Part shown: piece after piece, positions 10,291 to 21,845 of the stretch | How the letters are laid out: each line of letters opens with the position of its first letter | Position numbering within the stretch: the first letter of the stretch is position 1 | Assembly: GCA_963383645.1 (NCBI GenBank) | Contig: OY726569.1 | Location: 74,192,635 to 74,256,634, forward strand | DNA length: 64,000 nt | Origin: Muscardinus avellanarius | Lineage: Eukaryota; Chordata; Mammalia; Rodentia; Gliridae | Direction of reading: 5' to 3' | Position numbers and translations under genes: made by a program | The notes under the pieces: generated by a model | Seen by the model: only the letters and a program-made list of their open reading frames with translations | Databases searched by the model: none | Told to the model about the DNA's origin: nothing

Positions 10291-10461
10291 AGCCAGGCAA
10301 GGCGGGCACACTTGTAATCCCAGTACTTGGGAGAGAGGAGAACCCCAGTTTACAGGTCAGCCTGGGCAATTTAGTGAGACTCTGTTTCAAAATAGAAAGT
10401 TAAAAAGTGCTGGGTATGTATCTCAGTGGTAGAACATCCTGGGCTCAATCCCCAGTGCCAA

Positions 10462-10510
<49 letters not shown>

Positions 10511-10512
10511 TA
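10291..10512 (+). repeat. SINE with (AAT)n tail
   Basis: agccaggcaaggcgggcaca start; tail is about 17 AAT units (10461-10512). Confidence 0.85.
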
Positions 10513-10682
10513 AACCTGTGAACTCTCTATTAGAATATTTTTAAATGAATAAAGCATAGTACATAAAATAAAATTACAGAGAAAATCAACTATGTTGAAA
10601 TATAGTGACCAAAAACATTAAAACAACTTTATAAAATAGCTATGTGTATCTTCATTATCTGTACATTAAAATGAGAATACAA

Positions 10683-10901
10683 GCCGGGCATGGTGGCTCA
10701 CGCTTGTAATCCCAGTACTTGGGATGTTGAGACAGGAGGGTTGCAGGTTTGAAACCAGCCTCAGTAACTCAGTGAGACTCACATCAACTTATTGAGACCC
10801 TGTTTCCAAATATAAAGTAAAATAAACAAAATGGGGCCAGGGGTGTAGCTCAGAGGTAAACTTTCCCTGGGTTTCAATTCCCAGCACCACAACAAAAAAA
10901 A
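10683..10901 (+). repeat. Dimeric SINE
   Basis: gccgggcatggtggctcacg start, intact linker, right half ending ccagcaccac and poly-A. Confidence 0.85.
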
Positions 10902-11007
10902 ATGTGGTTCATACATCTTTTCTCACAAATGTACCTAAACATGCTTTCAGAAAGATAGGCCTCTCAAGGACAAGTAGAATTCACTAAGACTTTACATATA
11001 GGTGCGA

Positions 11008-11184
<177 letters not shown>

Positions 11185-11372
11185 TTACTGGCTAGGGGTT
11201 GAACCCAGGGGCCTTCTACCTCTGAGCTACACCCAGACCCATTTAATTTATTATTTTTTTTCTTTTTAAACAGAGTCTTGATAAGTTGCTGAGACTGATC
11301 TCAAGCTGTGATCTTCCTGTCTCTGCCTCCCAAGTACTGGGATTATTGGCATGTGCCACCATGCCTGGCTTT
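11185..11372 (-). repeat. Antisense dimeric SINE
   Basis: ctggctaggggttgaaccca ... ccaccatgcctggct. Confidence 0.85.
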
Positions 11373-11833
11373 AGATGTTTCTTTTCATATATGTTAATAA
11401 AGAATTTTGGAGACATGAAATACTAGTGGGAAATCCTATGCCTTCTACCTTTTGGTGACAGAATAACTATAGGTGCTACTTGATAGTTCCCAACCTTTAT
11501 CCCTTGAGCATCTGCAGACAGGAAAACTATAATCATTCAATGTGGGCAACAGTTGGTAAGTCCTTAATTTAAAGTAATGGTGAATCAAGACAATAACTAA
11601 ATTATTTACAACTGTAAAATATTATCAACTTATTTGATTTGTATTGGCCGTGAAATGTAGATTGTATGGATAGTACCACTTGTGGTGTATTGTCTTCATG
11701 ATTAAAATTCTAAATTTCAATTAAAATTAGTAGAAGAAAAATACAGTTTTTTTTCCAAATTAAAGTTACTGAACTTCCTCAGTTATACTCATTTTTCCTT
11801 TTAGGACCCCAGGCCAAGAATCCTTGTTCTACA

Positions 11834-11865
<32 letters not shown>

Positions 11866-11890
11866 ACCCCAGCTAGATATGAACAGATAA

Positions 11891-12081
11891 TTCACAGTGG
11901 CCCACACTTTTAATCCCAGTATTTGAGAGGCTGAGACAGGATTACAGGTTCACAGACAGCCTCAGCTACTTAGTGAGGTCCTTTGCAATTCAGTGAGACC
12001 TTGATTTAAATTAAAGAATAAAAAATAAGGCTGGGGTTGTAGCTCAGAAGTAGAATGCCCATGGGTTCCGTCCCCGGTACT
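11891..12081 (+). repeat. Dimeric SINE
   Basis: Diverged left half (cacagtggcccacacttttaatccc), linker attaaagaataaaaaataag, right half ending ccccggtac. A (CAAAA)n run precedes it at about 11836-11866. Confidence 0.75.
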
Positions 12082-12256
12082 GGGGGTGGGAGGAGATGTC
12101 TCTTAGATTTATGAAAAGATGTTCAATTTCACTTAAAAGGAATGTGTATCGAAACTATGCTGAGATACCATTTCACGCACGGAAGATAGGCGAAATCTCA
12201 AGATTTCGACAGTACACCCATCTGGCAAAACTATGGTTAAAACAGGTTCTCATTTA

Positions 12257-12481
12257 GCTGGGTGTGGTAGCACATGCTTGTAATCCCAGCATTTGGGAAG
12301 CTGAGACCAGAGGGTCACAGTTCATGGACAGCCTCAGCTACTTAGTGAAGCCCTCTGCAACTTAGTGAGACACTGTTTCAAAGTAAAGAATAAAAAATAG
12401 GGCAGGGGGTGTAGCTTGGAAGTTAAATGCCTCTAGGTTCCATCCCCAGACCTGCAAAAAAAACCAAAAACAAAAACAAAA
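12257..12481 (+). repeat. Dimeric SINE inside the L1M remnant
   Basis: gctgggtgtggtagcacatg start, A-rich tail. TSD caggttctcattt / caggttttcattt. Confidence 0.85.
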
Positions 12482-12783
12482 CCCAGGTTTTCATTTACCA
12501 TAGGTGGGACTGCAAAGCGATACACGTGTGGAAAAGAATTTGGCAGTCTCTAACACAACTACATATGTATCTATCCTTCATCCTCCAAATCTCACTTCTA
12601 GGAGTTTACCCTGATAATACAACTCCAATATAAAAGTATATATGCACAAGATTATTCAGTGTTGCATTACTTATTATCTTGAAATATCTGAAACTACTTA
12701 CGTGTCTAATCATGGAGATCAGTAGAATGAACTATGGTATGTACATATAATGGAGTACTGTGTAGCTATAAAAAAGTCACATT

Positions 12784-13005
12784 TTTGTTTTGTTTCATAG
12801 TACTAGGGATCAAACCCAGGGGAGTCTGTCACTGAGCTACCCCCCTCAGCCCTATTTTATTTATTTATTTATTTATTTTTGAAACAGGGTCTCACTTAGT
12901 GGCTGAGGGCCTCACTAAGTTGCTTAGGCTGTCCTCAAACCTGTGATCTTCCTGTCTCAGCCTCCTAAGTAATGGGATCAAGGTTGTGTGCCACCATACC
13001 TGGCT
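12784..13005 (-). repeat. Antisense dimeric SINE
   Basis: tttgttttgtttcatagtac ... ccaccatacctggct; internal (TTTA)n linker. Confidence 0.85.
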
Positions 13006-13667
13006 TTTCGGTAGATATAGTAAATGGAAAAAAAAGCAAAATGTAAATGAGCATCTAGCATATGCTGTTTGTCTAAGAAAGAAGGAAAAATAAGAAAACA
13101 TGCACATGCCTGCACCTTCAGGTGCCATACTGTGAGAAGCTGCACCTGTGACATATTCCATCCAAGAACATGTAATCCAAAGATGCATCAGACTAACCTG
13201 AAAGGAAGGGCATCCTACTAAAAACAAGAGAGGTGCAAAGAGGGAAACGTATTCTCCAGAAATCTCAGTGTCAAAGTGCAGTCCTCACCTGGCTCCTTCC
13301 TGGAAAGGAAGAGTGTTCTGAAGGACACTGTTGTGCAATCAACACATTGGAATATGCAAGAGAAATTGGAAAAAGGGGTCAATGTTGAATTTACTGAAGT
13401 CGGTATTAATATCCTTTCTCTTAGGAAATACACATTGAAGTATCTGTGGGGTAGAAGGGTATGATGTGTCCAGCTTAACTCAAGGGATACAGACAGGATT
13501 TATGTGTATACACAGAACCTGAATATAAGCGGTGCAGCACACAGGACACAGTGTTAGACAGTAGGTTAGGCTAAGAGAAGGGTGTGTGAACATGCTTTTA
13601 ATTATTCTTGTAACTTTTCTGAACATTTACAATTATTTATAAATAAAGATGTTTTTAAAAATCATGG

Positions 13668-13745
13668 TAGGGCTGGAAATGTAGCCCCGTGGTTAGAGCA
13701 CATGCTTAGCATGCACCAGCTCTGGCATCAATCTTCAACACCAAA
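13668..13745 (+). repeat. Isolated ID-type (tRNA-derived) monomer
   Basis: gggctggaaatgtagccccg tggttagagcacatgcttag catgc..., an ID monomer retaining the agcaTGCTTAGCATGC stretch that the dimeric SINEs have lost, with A-rich tail. It is a SINE, not a functional tRNA gene. Confidence 0.7.
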
Positions 13746-14587
13746 GAAAATAAACAAACAAAATTCAAGGTGCTAAGTTTAAACAATACAGTAAAAAAAA
13801 AAAAACAAAACCTTGATCTAGAAAGGTTTTTTACTTTCCTTGCATTCACTATTTCTTTTAAAAAATCATAGACATCTTAAAAAATAAAATCTATCTTGGA
13901 AAGGTGAATAAAAATGGTTTTATTCTTGGGCTTTAGTTCAAATAACAAATGAGAAACACCCTCTGTTGGGTGATATCTGACTTGGCTGTATTATATAGCT
14001 GCCCACAGTGGCTTCCATGGCATCTTTCTTGTGCTTTTTGTCAGTTTCTACTTAAACTCTAGACCCAGAAGTGAGGGGCAAATGTGGCCTTGGCAGTGCT
14101 GACGCTGAGGCAGCCTTGACATTCTGCTGAGCCCCTCGGCTACAGCTGCAGAGCCTCAGTGGGAAGTTGTCAGGACACTGCGGGATCAAGAAATGGCAGG
14201 CCCTGTGTTCATGCTGGCACCCAGGTGGGCCAGGGAAGAGGTGCCTGTGTGCCTTACGGGAGGGGACCCTTCACCACACCAAGGAGGTCCACGAGCCGGT
14301 CCCAGCTCTCGGGCTATGGACTCTGGTCTCTATGAGACTTTTGTCTGTGGTTCTTGCCAAGCTTGAAAAGGTACCGTCAACTGGTAGTTACGCTTTGAAA
14401 TCCTGTTGAGGCCATTGGACAGAGACTGGCACCCAGGTGACAGGAGAAGGTGGTGATGGAAGTCGGGGCTGCTGTCTGCCAGATGGCAACGCTGCAGCTG
14501 ATAGGAAGACTGCTGGGAGGCCCTAGAGAGACCTAAGCTGGGACTGAATAGGGTTAGGTCTGTGCTACTTTGCAACAAAAGGAATTT

Positions 14588-14752
14588 TCTTTTCTGGCAC
14601 TGTGGATTGAACCCAGGGGCATTCTGTGTCCAAGCTATACCCTCAGCCCTATTTTATTTTTATTTTGAAACAGGGTGTCACTAGGTTGGTGAGAGTTTCA
14701 CCACTTGCTAAGGCTGTCCTTTAACCTGAATCCTCCCATCTCAGCCTCCCAA
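14588..14752 (-). repeat. 5'-truncated antisense SINE
   Basis: cttttctggcactgtggatt ... ctcagcctcccaagt, lacking the first about 40 nt of the left half. TSD aaaaggaattt / aaaaggagttt. Confidence 0.75.
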
Positions 14753-15670
14753 GTAAAAAGGAGTTTTTTAATTTTTATATCAAATATATAGGTACAGCAG
14801 TGCCATTGATCTTATACAAGGAATTAAGTGCAGTATGTGTTCCTCCGTTTCTTGTTCGTTTATTTTTCCGGTCACTGTTTTTGCTGGCTTTCATGTGTTC
14901 CATGACATGGTTTTATAGATTCTTTCTCTGCAAGGTTTTATGTATTATTAAATATCAATAAAAGTTAATTCATTTATTAACTTTTTACTAAAGTCCTGTC
15001 TTTTCCTAGATTTATAAAAATTGTGTTTTAATTTAAAGCCTTAATTACTATGTTATATATAAAGGACAAAAGGAGCTTATTACACAGAGTAATAGGACTG
15101 TTCTTCCTAGTTAGTTAGGGGCAATATTAAATATTTTTGCCTTAGAGTGATTTTTGGCTTTGGCATCCCTTCCTTGCAGTGTTTTAAAGGAAGGAGGATA
15201 AAATTTATTCGTAGAAGCTAACATGCTCCATTACTCATATTCTTTCTTTGTAAACCGTCCTGTCTGCTGGGCTCCTCAGGTTAAACTCCTTGCAGTTTAT
15301 TTGACTAGTATCCACTTTTCTTTTCACTTGGCATTTTGATGCCCTATCTTTTAACATATCATTTGGGCATTGTTTCTTTACTCAAATGTTTCCTATAATA
15401 GCAGTAACTTCTTCATGCCCTAGAGATACTTAATTTTCACCCTCCAATAAGAACTTATTAAGCAACCGTTGGGTGCCCAGTGCCCTGCCACATTCTGTGA
15501 GAGGAGTTAAGAAAGAAAGAAGAAAATGTATTCCTTTATTGGTTAATGAAAATAATTTTCTGTGTGTGAGGTAGAGAGGGATTCCAGAAGAACCTCTGAA
15601 GTAGCATGTGGGTCTAGGGTACATCAGATTTCAGGTTGAAGTCACAGGACAGTTGTTTTCAGCTGGAATT

Positions 15671-15982
15671 CTTTTTTTTTTATTTCTTCCTTTTTTATTA
15701 TTCTTTATTTTGAAACAGGGTCTCACTAAATTGCAAAGGGCCTCACTAAGTACCTGAGGCTGTCTGTGAACCTCAATCTTGTCTCAGCCTCCCAAATGCT
15801 GGGATTACAAGCATGTGCCACCGTGCCCCGCTTTTTCTTTCTTTCTTTTTTTAACCAACCCTATTTTATTTATTTGAAAACAGAGTCTTGCTAAGCTTCA
15901 CTGAGCAGGCTTTGAACCTGTAATTCTCCTGTCTCAGCCTCCCAAGTACTGGGATTACAAGTGTGCACCAGCATGCCTGGCT
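15671..15982 (-). repeat. Two antisense SINEs in tandem
   Basis: 15671-15832 lacks the right half (ends ccaccgtgccccgct); 15833-15982 also lacks most of the right half (ends caccagcatgcctggct). Confidence 0.75.
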
Positions 15983-16295
15983 TTTTAAAAATCCTTTCTT
16001 GAAGGAGGCAGACTTAGAATTACATTTGGAATGATGTCTAGGTTTGGGGTTGACAAGCTGAGAAGTTTAGTACATACCAAGAATTAGAGGTAAGGAGAGT
16101 CGGTGAAAGGAGAATGAGAATATTTTGGTAGAGGGTGTTAAAGGAGTTTATTTAAGTGGTCTGGACAGTGAGAGATACCATGTCATCAGTTGATAAATGG
16201 CATAAGAACCTACTTGATAAAGCAACTCATTTTGAAAAACAGCAGGCTCTTAACTAGTTAACCAAACACAGCCCAAGTGTCATTTTCAAAAGATG

Positions 16296-16522
16296 TGGGA
16301 GGGGGTACTGGGCATTGTACCTCCAAGCCACACTCCCAGCCCTGCTGGGTTTTTTTTGTTGTTGTTTATTTTGTTTTTCTGTGTTGTTGTTGTTGAAACA
16401 GGGTATCATTAAGTTGCAGAGGGCCTCAGGAAGTTGCTGAGACTGGCCACCATGAACCTGTGATCCTCCTGTCTCAGCCTCCCAAGTATTGGGATTACCG
16501 GCGTGCACTACAATGCCCAGCC
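16296..16522 (-). repeat. Antisense dimeric SINE
   Basis: ggtactgggcattgtacctc ... ctacaatgcccagcc. TSD caaaagatg on both sides (16287-16295 and 16523-16531). Confidence 0.85.
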
Positions 16523-17070
16523 CAAAAGATGATTCTGATTTGACCATGTGAGATGAATTTGATGAAGGGAAAATGAGTAGGGAAAGCCAGTGAGAGCCTA
16601 TTGCAAATTTAGGTTTGAGTTTATGAAAATTTAGGTTAGGGTGGTGGCAATAAAGTATAGGAAGGTAAACATGACAGATGTCAGAATGAAAACAAAATTG
16701 CAGTAGGCAGGGAAGAGGAAGAGGTAAACTGTGGTGATTAGATAGGCCTAGAAAGAAGCATCCAAGGCTGTAGAGCACTTTGGGGGGAACCGTGGGGGTC
16801 AAGGAGTGTGAGGAAGGTGATACAGTTGAGTGTTACACATTTCAGCAATTTGTCTGATGGGAAGGCTGAGTCAATTGAAGAGTTACCTCCCACCTACCTC
16901 TTCAGTACAGGGGAACATTCTAGGTCTTTGTAGCAGAAAGAAAAAAGATAATAGGACAGTAATAATCTACCATCTTAAGAGCTTTCAAAAACTTTGTCCA
17001 AGTCCAGACCAATGTTGGAACAGTCTCTGTGTCACATTGCTCAATGCTGCCCTTCTCATTTTCCTGGCAG

Positions 17071-17139
17071 ATCCAGAAACAGCAAGGCCTAGCAGTTCCA
17101 AAATCACCACCACGCTGGGGCTGGTCGTCCATGCAGCAG
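17071..17139 (+). CDS. SLC39A9: SLC39A9 coding exon 4
   Basis: A 69-nt exon between ttttcctggcag and GCAG|GTAGGG. It completes Asp135 and encodes DPETARPSSSKITTTLGLVVHAA, ending one base into Ala158. The Ser/Lys-rich stretch leads into transmembrane helix IV. His155, in HAAADG, belongs to the metal-binding motif of this helix in ZIP proteins. Intron phases match on both sides (1 nt in, 1 nt out), so skipping this exon alone would keep the frame but remove the start of the metal-binding helix. Confidence 0.95.
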
Positions 17140-17532
17140 GTAGGGCTGGATTGCCATGGGACCTCATTCCTGCCTGTCACCCAGGGGAGGGCTGAGCATT
17201 TACTGAGATCATCCACCCTGAGTGCTCTTGGACAGCTCAGGAAGGGGATGGCTTTGATGAAGTCTTTCAGCACAAGCACACATCCTGATGTATGTGGTAT
17301 TAGGTTTGCAAGCCAAGAATGGTTTTGATATTTTTAGTAATTAAAAAAAATATTTTGTGGCACATGAAAATTATATAATTATAAAGAAAGTATTAGAACA
17401 TATCCATGCCCATGTAATTATGTATTATCTGTGGTAGCTTTTGTACAACAGAGACAGGGTTGAGTAGATACAGAGATTAAATGACCCATAAAACCTAAAA
17501 TAATTACTGTCTGACTCTTAAGAAATTTGCCA

Positions 17533-17725
17533 ACCAGGCATGATGGCACATGCCTGTAATCCCAGCACTTGGGAGGCTGAGACAGGAAGATCGCAGGTTC
17601 ATGGCAGCCTCAGCAATTTAGTAAGGCCCTCCACAACTGAGTGAGACCCCATTTTAAATAGGGCTGGAGGTATAGCTCAGAGGTAGAATGCCCTTGGGTT
17701 CAATCATGTGCCACCATGCCTGGCT
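17533..17725 (+). repeat. Chimeric sense/antisense SINE junction
   Basis: A sense SINE (17533-17705) stops at gggttcaatc and is joined directly to the last 20 nt of an antisense SINE (atgtgccaccatgcctggct). Confidence 0.7.
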
Positions 17726-17839
17726 TTCTTTGCATTTCTGTTATTATATTTATTATATTATATTTGATTACTCAATGTATTTTTGAGCTTCATACTTTTT
17801 ACTTTAACAGCAAAAATAACTAAAATATTGAATACTCTG

Positions 17840-18005
17840 GGCCAGATGCTAAGCTCTTTACATATGTTTTCTCACTTAATCCTCATGAAAAGCCCAAGAA
17901 AAACATGCTTTTTGAAGCCATTTTGAAGATGAGAAGACTGAAGTTCAGAAAGTTTAAGTAACCTTCCCACAGTCAAATCCAGTTCTGCCTGGCTCTGAAG
18001 TCCTC
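17840..18005 (-). repeat. MIR, antisense
   Basis: ctctttacatatgttttctc acttaatcctcatgaaaa ... gatgagaagactgaagttca, typical MIR core in reverse. Confidence 0.65.
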
Positions 18006-18073
18006 ACATTCAGCTACTATACTGTTGTTGATATTGTCTCTAGCATTTTATGTTTTATTGTCTCTAAACATAG

Positions 18074-18159
18074 CTGATGGTGTGGCTTTGGGAGCAGCAG
18101 CTTCTACTTCACAGACTAGTGTCCAGTTGATTGTGTTTGTGGCGATAATGCTACATAAG
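18074..18159 (+). CDS. SLC39A9: SLC39A9 coding exon 5
   Basis: An 86-nt exon, acceptor ctctaaacatag, donor AAG|GTAAGC. It completes Ala158 and encodes [20 protein letters not shown] then FVAIMLHK (159-186). Asp159 of the HAAADG motif and His185 of HKAPAA (the counterpart of HExPHE in other ZIPs) are the expected metal-coordinating residues of helices IV and V. It ends in phase 0. Confidence 0.96.
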
Positions 18160-18274
18160 GTAAGCCAAGATTGGGTATTGAGTTTATGCATAATTAAATC
18201 TTCTATTGGTCCTTAATGGTTTTTCTGCAATGGTAAAATATTTTTAGTTTCCTAATTGTTACTCATTTTGGAGA

Positions 18275-18502
18275 TTTTTTTTTCTTTTTTCTTCCTTTTT
18301 TTTTGTGGCACTTGGGATGGAACCCAGGGGCTTTCTACCTCCGGGGTACACCCCAGACCTTTTTATATTTTATTTGGAAACAGGGTCTCATTAAGTTGCT
18401 GAGAGTCTCACTAAGAAGCTGAGGCTGGCTTCAAACCTGCGTGATCCTCCTTTCTCAGCCTCCCAATACTGGGATTACAAGCGTGCACCACCACGCCTGG
18501 CG
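18275..18502 (-). repeat. Antisense dimeric SINE
   Basis: ggcacttgggatggaaccca ... caccaccacgcctggcg. TSD cattttggaga both sides (18264-18274, 18503-18513). Confidence 0.9.
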
Positions 18503-18875
18503 CATTTTGGAGAATTCAATAAATCTATTTAAAAGTAGCTATATTTTTGCTATCATTTTCTTAAACTTATATTGAAAGACTTTGTTTTGTGGTCATATAC
18601 ACAAACTGTTACATCATTCTCCATAGGTTTCTGTATTTCACAGAATTCTGTTCATAAGTATTTTTCCTCGATGGCTTCTGTTTCCTACTATCCAAGAAAC
18701 ACACACAGAAATAGGATCTTAGCTTAGAACATTAATTCTTAAAAGGCAGAGCTCAGTCTTGGTGCTCTGCCTGGGCTTTTGGTATGAGACTTCCTAGTCA
18801 AGTGACATGTACTTCTTGATATAGAAGCAGTCCACATTTCATCAGTGATGATAAGGGCTCCTTCTTCATTTCCAG

Positions 18876-19010
18876 GCACCAGCAGCTTTTGGGCTGGTTT
18901 CCTTCTTAATGCATGCAGGCCTAGAGCGGAATCGAATCAGAAAGCACCTGCTGGTCTTTGCGCTGGCAGCACCAGTTATGTCCATGGTGACATACTTGGG
19001 ACTAAGTAAG
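18876..19010 (+). CDS. SLC39A9: SLC39A9 coding exon 6
   Basis: A 135-nt, 45-codon exon in phase 0 on both sides (acceptor cttcatttccag, donor AAG|GTAAGG). It encodes residues 187-231, from [20 protein letters not shown] to YLGLSK: the end of helix V, a basic loop (ERNRIRKH) and helix VI. A second donor-like GTAAGG lies 5 nt upstream at 19006; using it would shift the frame (see findings). The 19010 end is preferred because it restores the known GLSK-SSKEAL junction. Confidence 0.96.
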
Positions 19011-19954
19011 GTAAGGCCCCTCATTCCCAGCTTGTCTACACAGGAGTCTGTTCCTACTGTGATCTCCTAGAACTCAAGTTCTCATGTCAGAATTTTCAAC
19101 TACCTTCCTAAACTAAATATGAAAATTGGATCAAAACAAACAGAAAATTAAGAGTAAAAACCTGCACAAGCTAAATGTCTTACTTCTCAGCCAGTCCTCT
19201 TTATAAGTTTAACATTTCTTTATTCACTTAATTTGAAATGTTCGTTTATTCTAAGAATATTTGCACAGACATGATGAAATGTCAGTATTTAAGATAATAT
19301 AACTCAACCAGCCTTATTTTATTTACCAGATACACAGCAAATCACAGCCATCCCTAATTAATAGCAGTGGGCCCGTGAAGCCCGTGTGTTGCACCAGGTG
19401 GCAGCTCTGAAGTAGCGGGCGAGCAGAGGGAGCTGCATTCAGCTAAGACTCAGACGCCTCCACTCCCAGCTCTCGTATCACCAAGTAGTAAATAGCTAGT
19501 TCTTCATCACTGGGCACAGCTGCAGACCTGAAGTGACACATGTTTGTCTGTCTGGAGCCCGAGCATTCTTCCATGTCCAAGCTGACCTTTCCTGGCCCTA
19601 CAATTCTGTTCACCTGGGCCACAGTGCTTAGTGGCAGCCCCCCCCTATTGTATCTGAATGTCAGCTGCAGGCTATAGGAGGAAAATGTTAGAACCAGACT
19701 GACTCAGGTTTAGGTCAGGGGAACTGCTCTCCCTCGCACCCTCTCTGAAGGTAATTGATTTTTCTGAGTGTCAGTGATTCAGTTTTTAATACAGTAAAAC
19801 CTGTGTCAAAAGGCACTAAAGAAAAATGAGATGGTTAAAAAATGTTTAAGTTTCTGTTAATCAAGGGTGTATTGATCAATTGTTAACAAGTGAATCATTA
19901 TTAAACCCCTTTTATTTCAGTGAACAATAGAGAGTACTTTTGAAGTGGGACTCT

Positions 19955-20190
19955 GGCTGGGCGTGGTGGTGCACACTTGTAATCCCAGCCCTTGGGAGGC
20001 TGAGACAGGAGGATCATGCAGCCAGCCTCAGCTACTCAGTGAGGCTCTCAGCAACTTAGTGAGACCCTGTTTCCAAATAAAGTATAAAATAGGTTTGGGA
20101 GTGTAGCCCAGAAGTAGAAAGCCCCTGGGTTCCATCCCTAGTACCATAAAAATATAAATAAATAAGCAAATAAATTAGCAAATAAATAAA
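19955..20190 (+). repeat. Dimeric SINE
   Basis: ggctgggcgtggtggtgcac start, right half ending ccatccctagtaccat and a long AAATAA tail. Confidence 0.85.
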
Positions 20191-20670
20191 GTATGACCCT
20201 GTCACTTCATTAGAACTTTTCTAGGAAAATACTGGTAATTTTGGAAGTGTGGAATTACATGCTGCATCTGTGGCAGGTTCTTTTCTTAAATTTTTAGTTA
20301 GTCATCTTAGCCTGTGGGTCCTTTTTTATAGAAAATGTTGAAATTATTTGCATAAAGAATAGCAAACAAGGTCATTCTAAGCTCTGTGAGGGCAGCCCCT
20401 GCATCTTGCCTAGCACTGTGTCTCAGGCACCAGGCCTAGAGCTTGGCATATAGAGCACAGTTCTCAATCTTATTGAGCTTACTGCCCATTTTCAGAAGAA
20501 AAAAAAATTACTCAGTGTCCCCTGGAAATCTACCTTCTTTAAGCAAATAAACCGATGCAGTTTTGAATCTGTGTTCTTTTATATATCCATATTCATTCCA
20601 GCACCCCCAAGGTGTTATGTCACCTACTTTGGGAACATATAGCACAGAGGATACTGTTAAAAGTAGAATA

Positions 20671-21095
20671 AGCTGTGTGTGGTGACGCACACTTGTAATC
20701 CCAGTACTTGGGAGGCTGAGACAGGAGCATCTCAGATTCAAAGCTAGCCTCAGCAAGTTGGTGAGCCCCCCTCCCCCGGTGACTCAGTGAGACCTCTCTT
20801 TGAAAATAAAACTAGTAAGTTGGGCATGGTGGCGCACACTTGTAATCCCTGCACTTGGGAGGCGGAGACAGGAGGATAGTGCTGGTTCGAGGCCAGCCTC
20901 GCTGGCTTAAGCCACCCTGTATCCAAAAATTAAAAATTATAAAAATAGGTCTGGGAGTGTAACCCGAAAGTAGAAGGGCTTCCAGGAACCCCAGTACCAC
21001 CAAAAAAAAAAAAAAAAAAACCAACAACTAAAATAGGGGTTGGGGTGTAGATCAGAGGTAGAATACCCTTGGGTTCAATCTCCAGTACCACACAC
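20671..21095 (+). repeat. SINE split by a younger SINE
   Basis: Host 20671-20818 and 21021-21095. Insert 20819-21020 is of the degenerate-B-box subfamily (aagggcttccaggaacccca, poly-A about 18). Confidence 0.8.
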
Positions 21096-21614
21096 AAATA
21101 TTAGCAGAATAAGTGAATTATGTCAGAAACTTAATATCTGCATTAATGTATTTTTGTTCCATCTCAAGAACAACAGAGGCAAGTCATGTTCAACTTGAAG
21201 TTTGTTTTGAAAACAATTGTAATTAATTTAGTTAATAACAGTGAAACTTTCATAATTGCCAAGAGGAATTTCACATTCTCGTCACAAAAAATATAAATTT
21301 GAGGAAATGGATATGTTAATTAGCTTGACTTAAATAGTCCACATTATACTAATAAATCACAGTATCACTTTGTGAGCCATAAATACATAGAGATTTTCAA
21401 TTGATAATACATTTAAATAAAAAAAAGAAATTGTGTATATCACTGCTCACCTTAAGCCCCTATTGGGAAGCTCCCTGTAAATGACTTTGAACTGCTCTGA
21501 TCTCATGATGTCCCTAGTGTCTTAGGCAGCACCAGATGTGAATTATGAGTGCTTTTTAAGTTGCATCTTCCTAACCCTGATTTTACTTGACCTTTCCTTT
21601 CTCTTAATTTGCAG

Positions 21615-21845
21615 AGCAGTAAAGAAGCCCTTTCAGAGGTCAACGCCACTGGAGTGGCCATGCTTTTCTCTGCCGGGACATTTCTTTATGTTGCCACAGT
21701 CCACGTCCTCCCAGAGGTAGGCGGAATAGGACACAGTCACAAGCCTGACGTCACTGGAGGGAGAGGCCTCAGCCGCCTGGAGGTGGCAGCCTTGGTTCTG
21801 GGCTGCCTCATCCCGCTCATCCTATCAGTCGGACACCAGCATTAA
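21615..21845 (+). CDS. SLC39A9: SLC39A9 terminal coding exon 7 with stop codon
   Basis: Acceptor ctcttaatttgcag; encodes residues 232-307, from [13 protein letters not shown] to LILSVGHQH, then TAA at 21843-21845. It contains the N-glycosylation sequon Asn241-Ala-Thr, a transmembrane segment ([20 protein letters not shown]), a His/Gly loop ([10 protein letters not shown]) and a final helix ([18 protein letters not shown]) with the short C-terminal tail GHQH typical of ZIP9. Reading frame and length agree with a complete, functional gene; no frameshift or internal stop is seen. Confidence 0.97.
   Translation, partial: SSKEALSEVNATGVAMLFSAGTFLYVATVHVLPEVGGIGHSHKPDVTGGRGLSRLEVAALVLGCLIPLILSVGHQH

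Larger units (their letters stand above)
12082..13100 (+). mobile_element. L1M-type 3' region remnant with two SINE insertions
   Basis: gagataccatttcacgcacg, gaaaagaatttggcagtctc, aggagtttaccctgataata and gtacatataatggagtactg match the 3' ORF2/UTR of old L1. Distal end uncertain. Confidence 0.55.
17140..18875 (+). other. SLC39A9: SLC39A9 introns 4 and 5
   Basis: Two short introns (17140-18073 and 18160-18875) flanking exon 5. Intron 4 holds a chimeric SINE and an antisense MIR; intron 5 holds one antisense SINE with clear TSDs. The remainder is unique sequence. Confidence 0.85.
19011..21614 (+). other. SLC39A9: SLC39A9 intron 6
   Basis: About 930 nt of unique sequence after exon 6, one SINE at 19955-20190, a SINE-within-SINE at 20671-21095, then about 500 nt of A/T-rich unique sequence up to exon 7. 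Confidence 0.85.

Noticed and set aside
13668..13745. tRNA gene
   Set aside because: tRNA-related, but matches an ID SINE monomer with A-rich tail; the cloverleaf is not maintained.
16254..16802. 182-codon antisense frame
   Set aside because: It contains the translation of an antisense SINE and unique intron sequence; no homology or splice signals.
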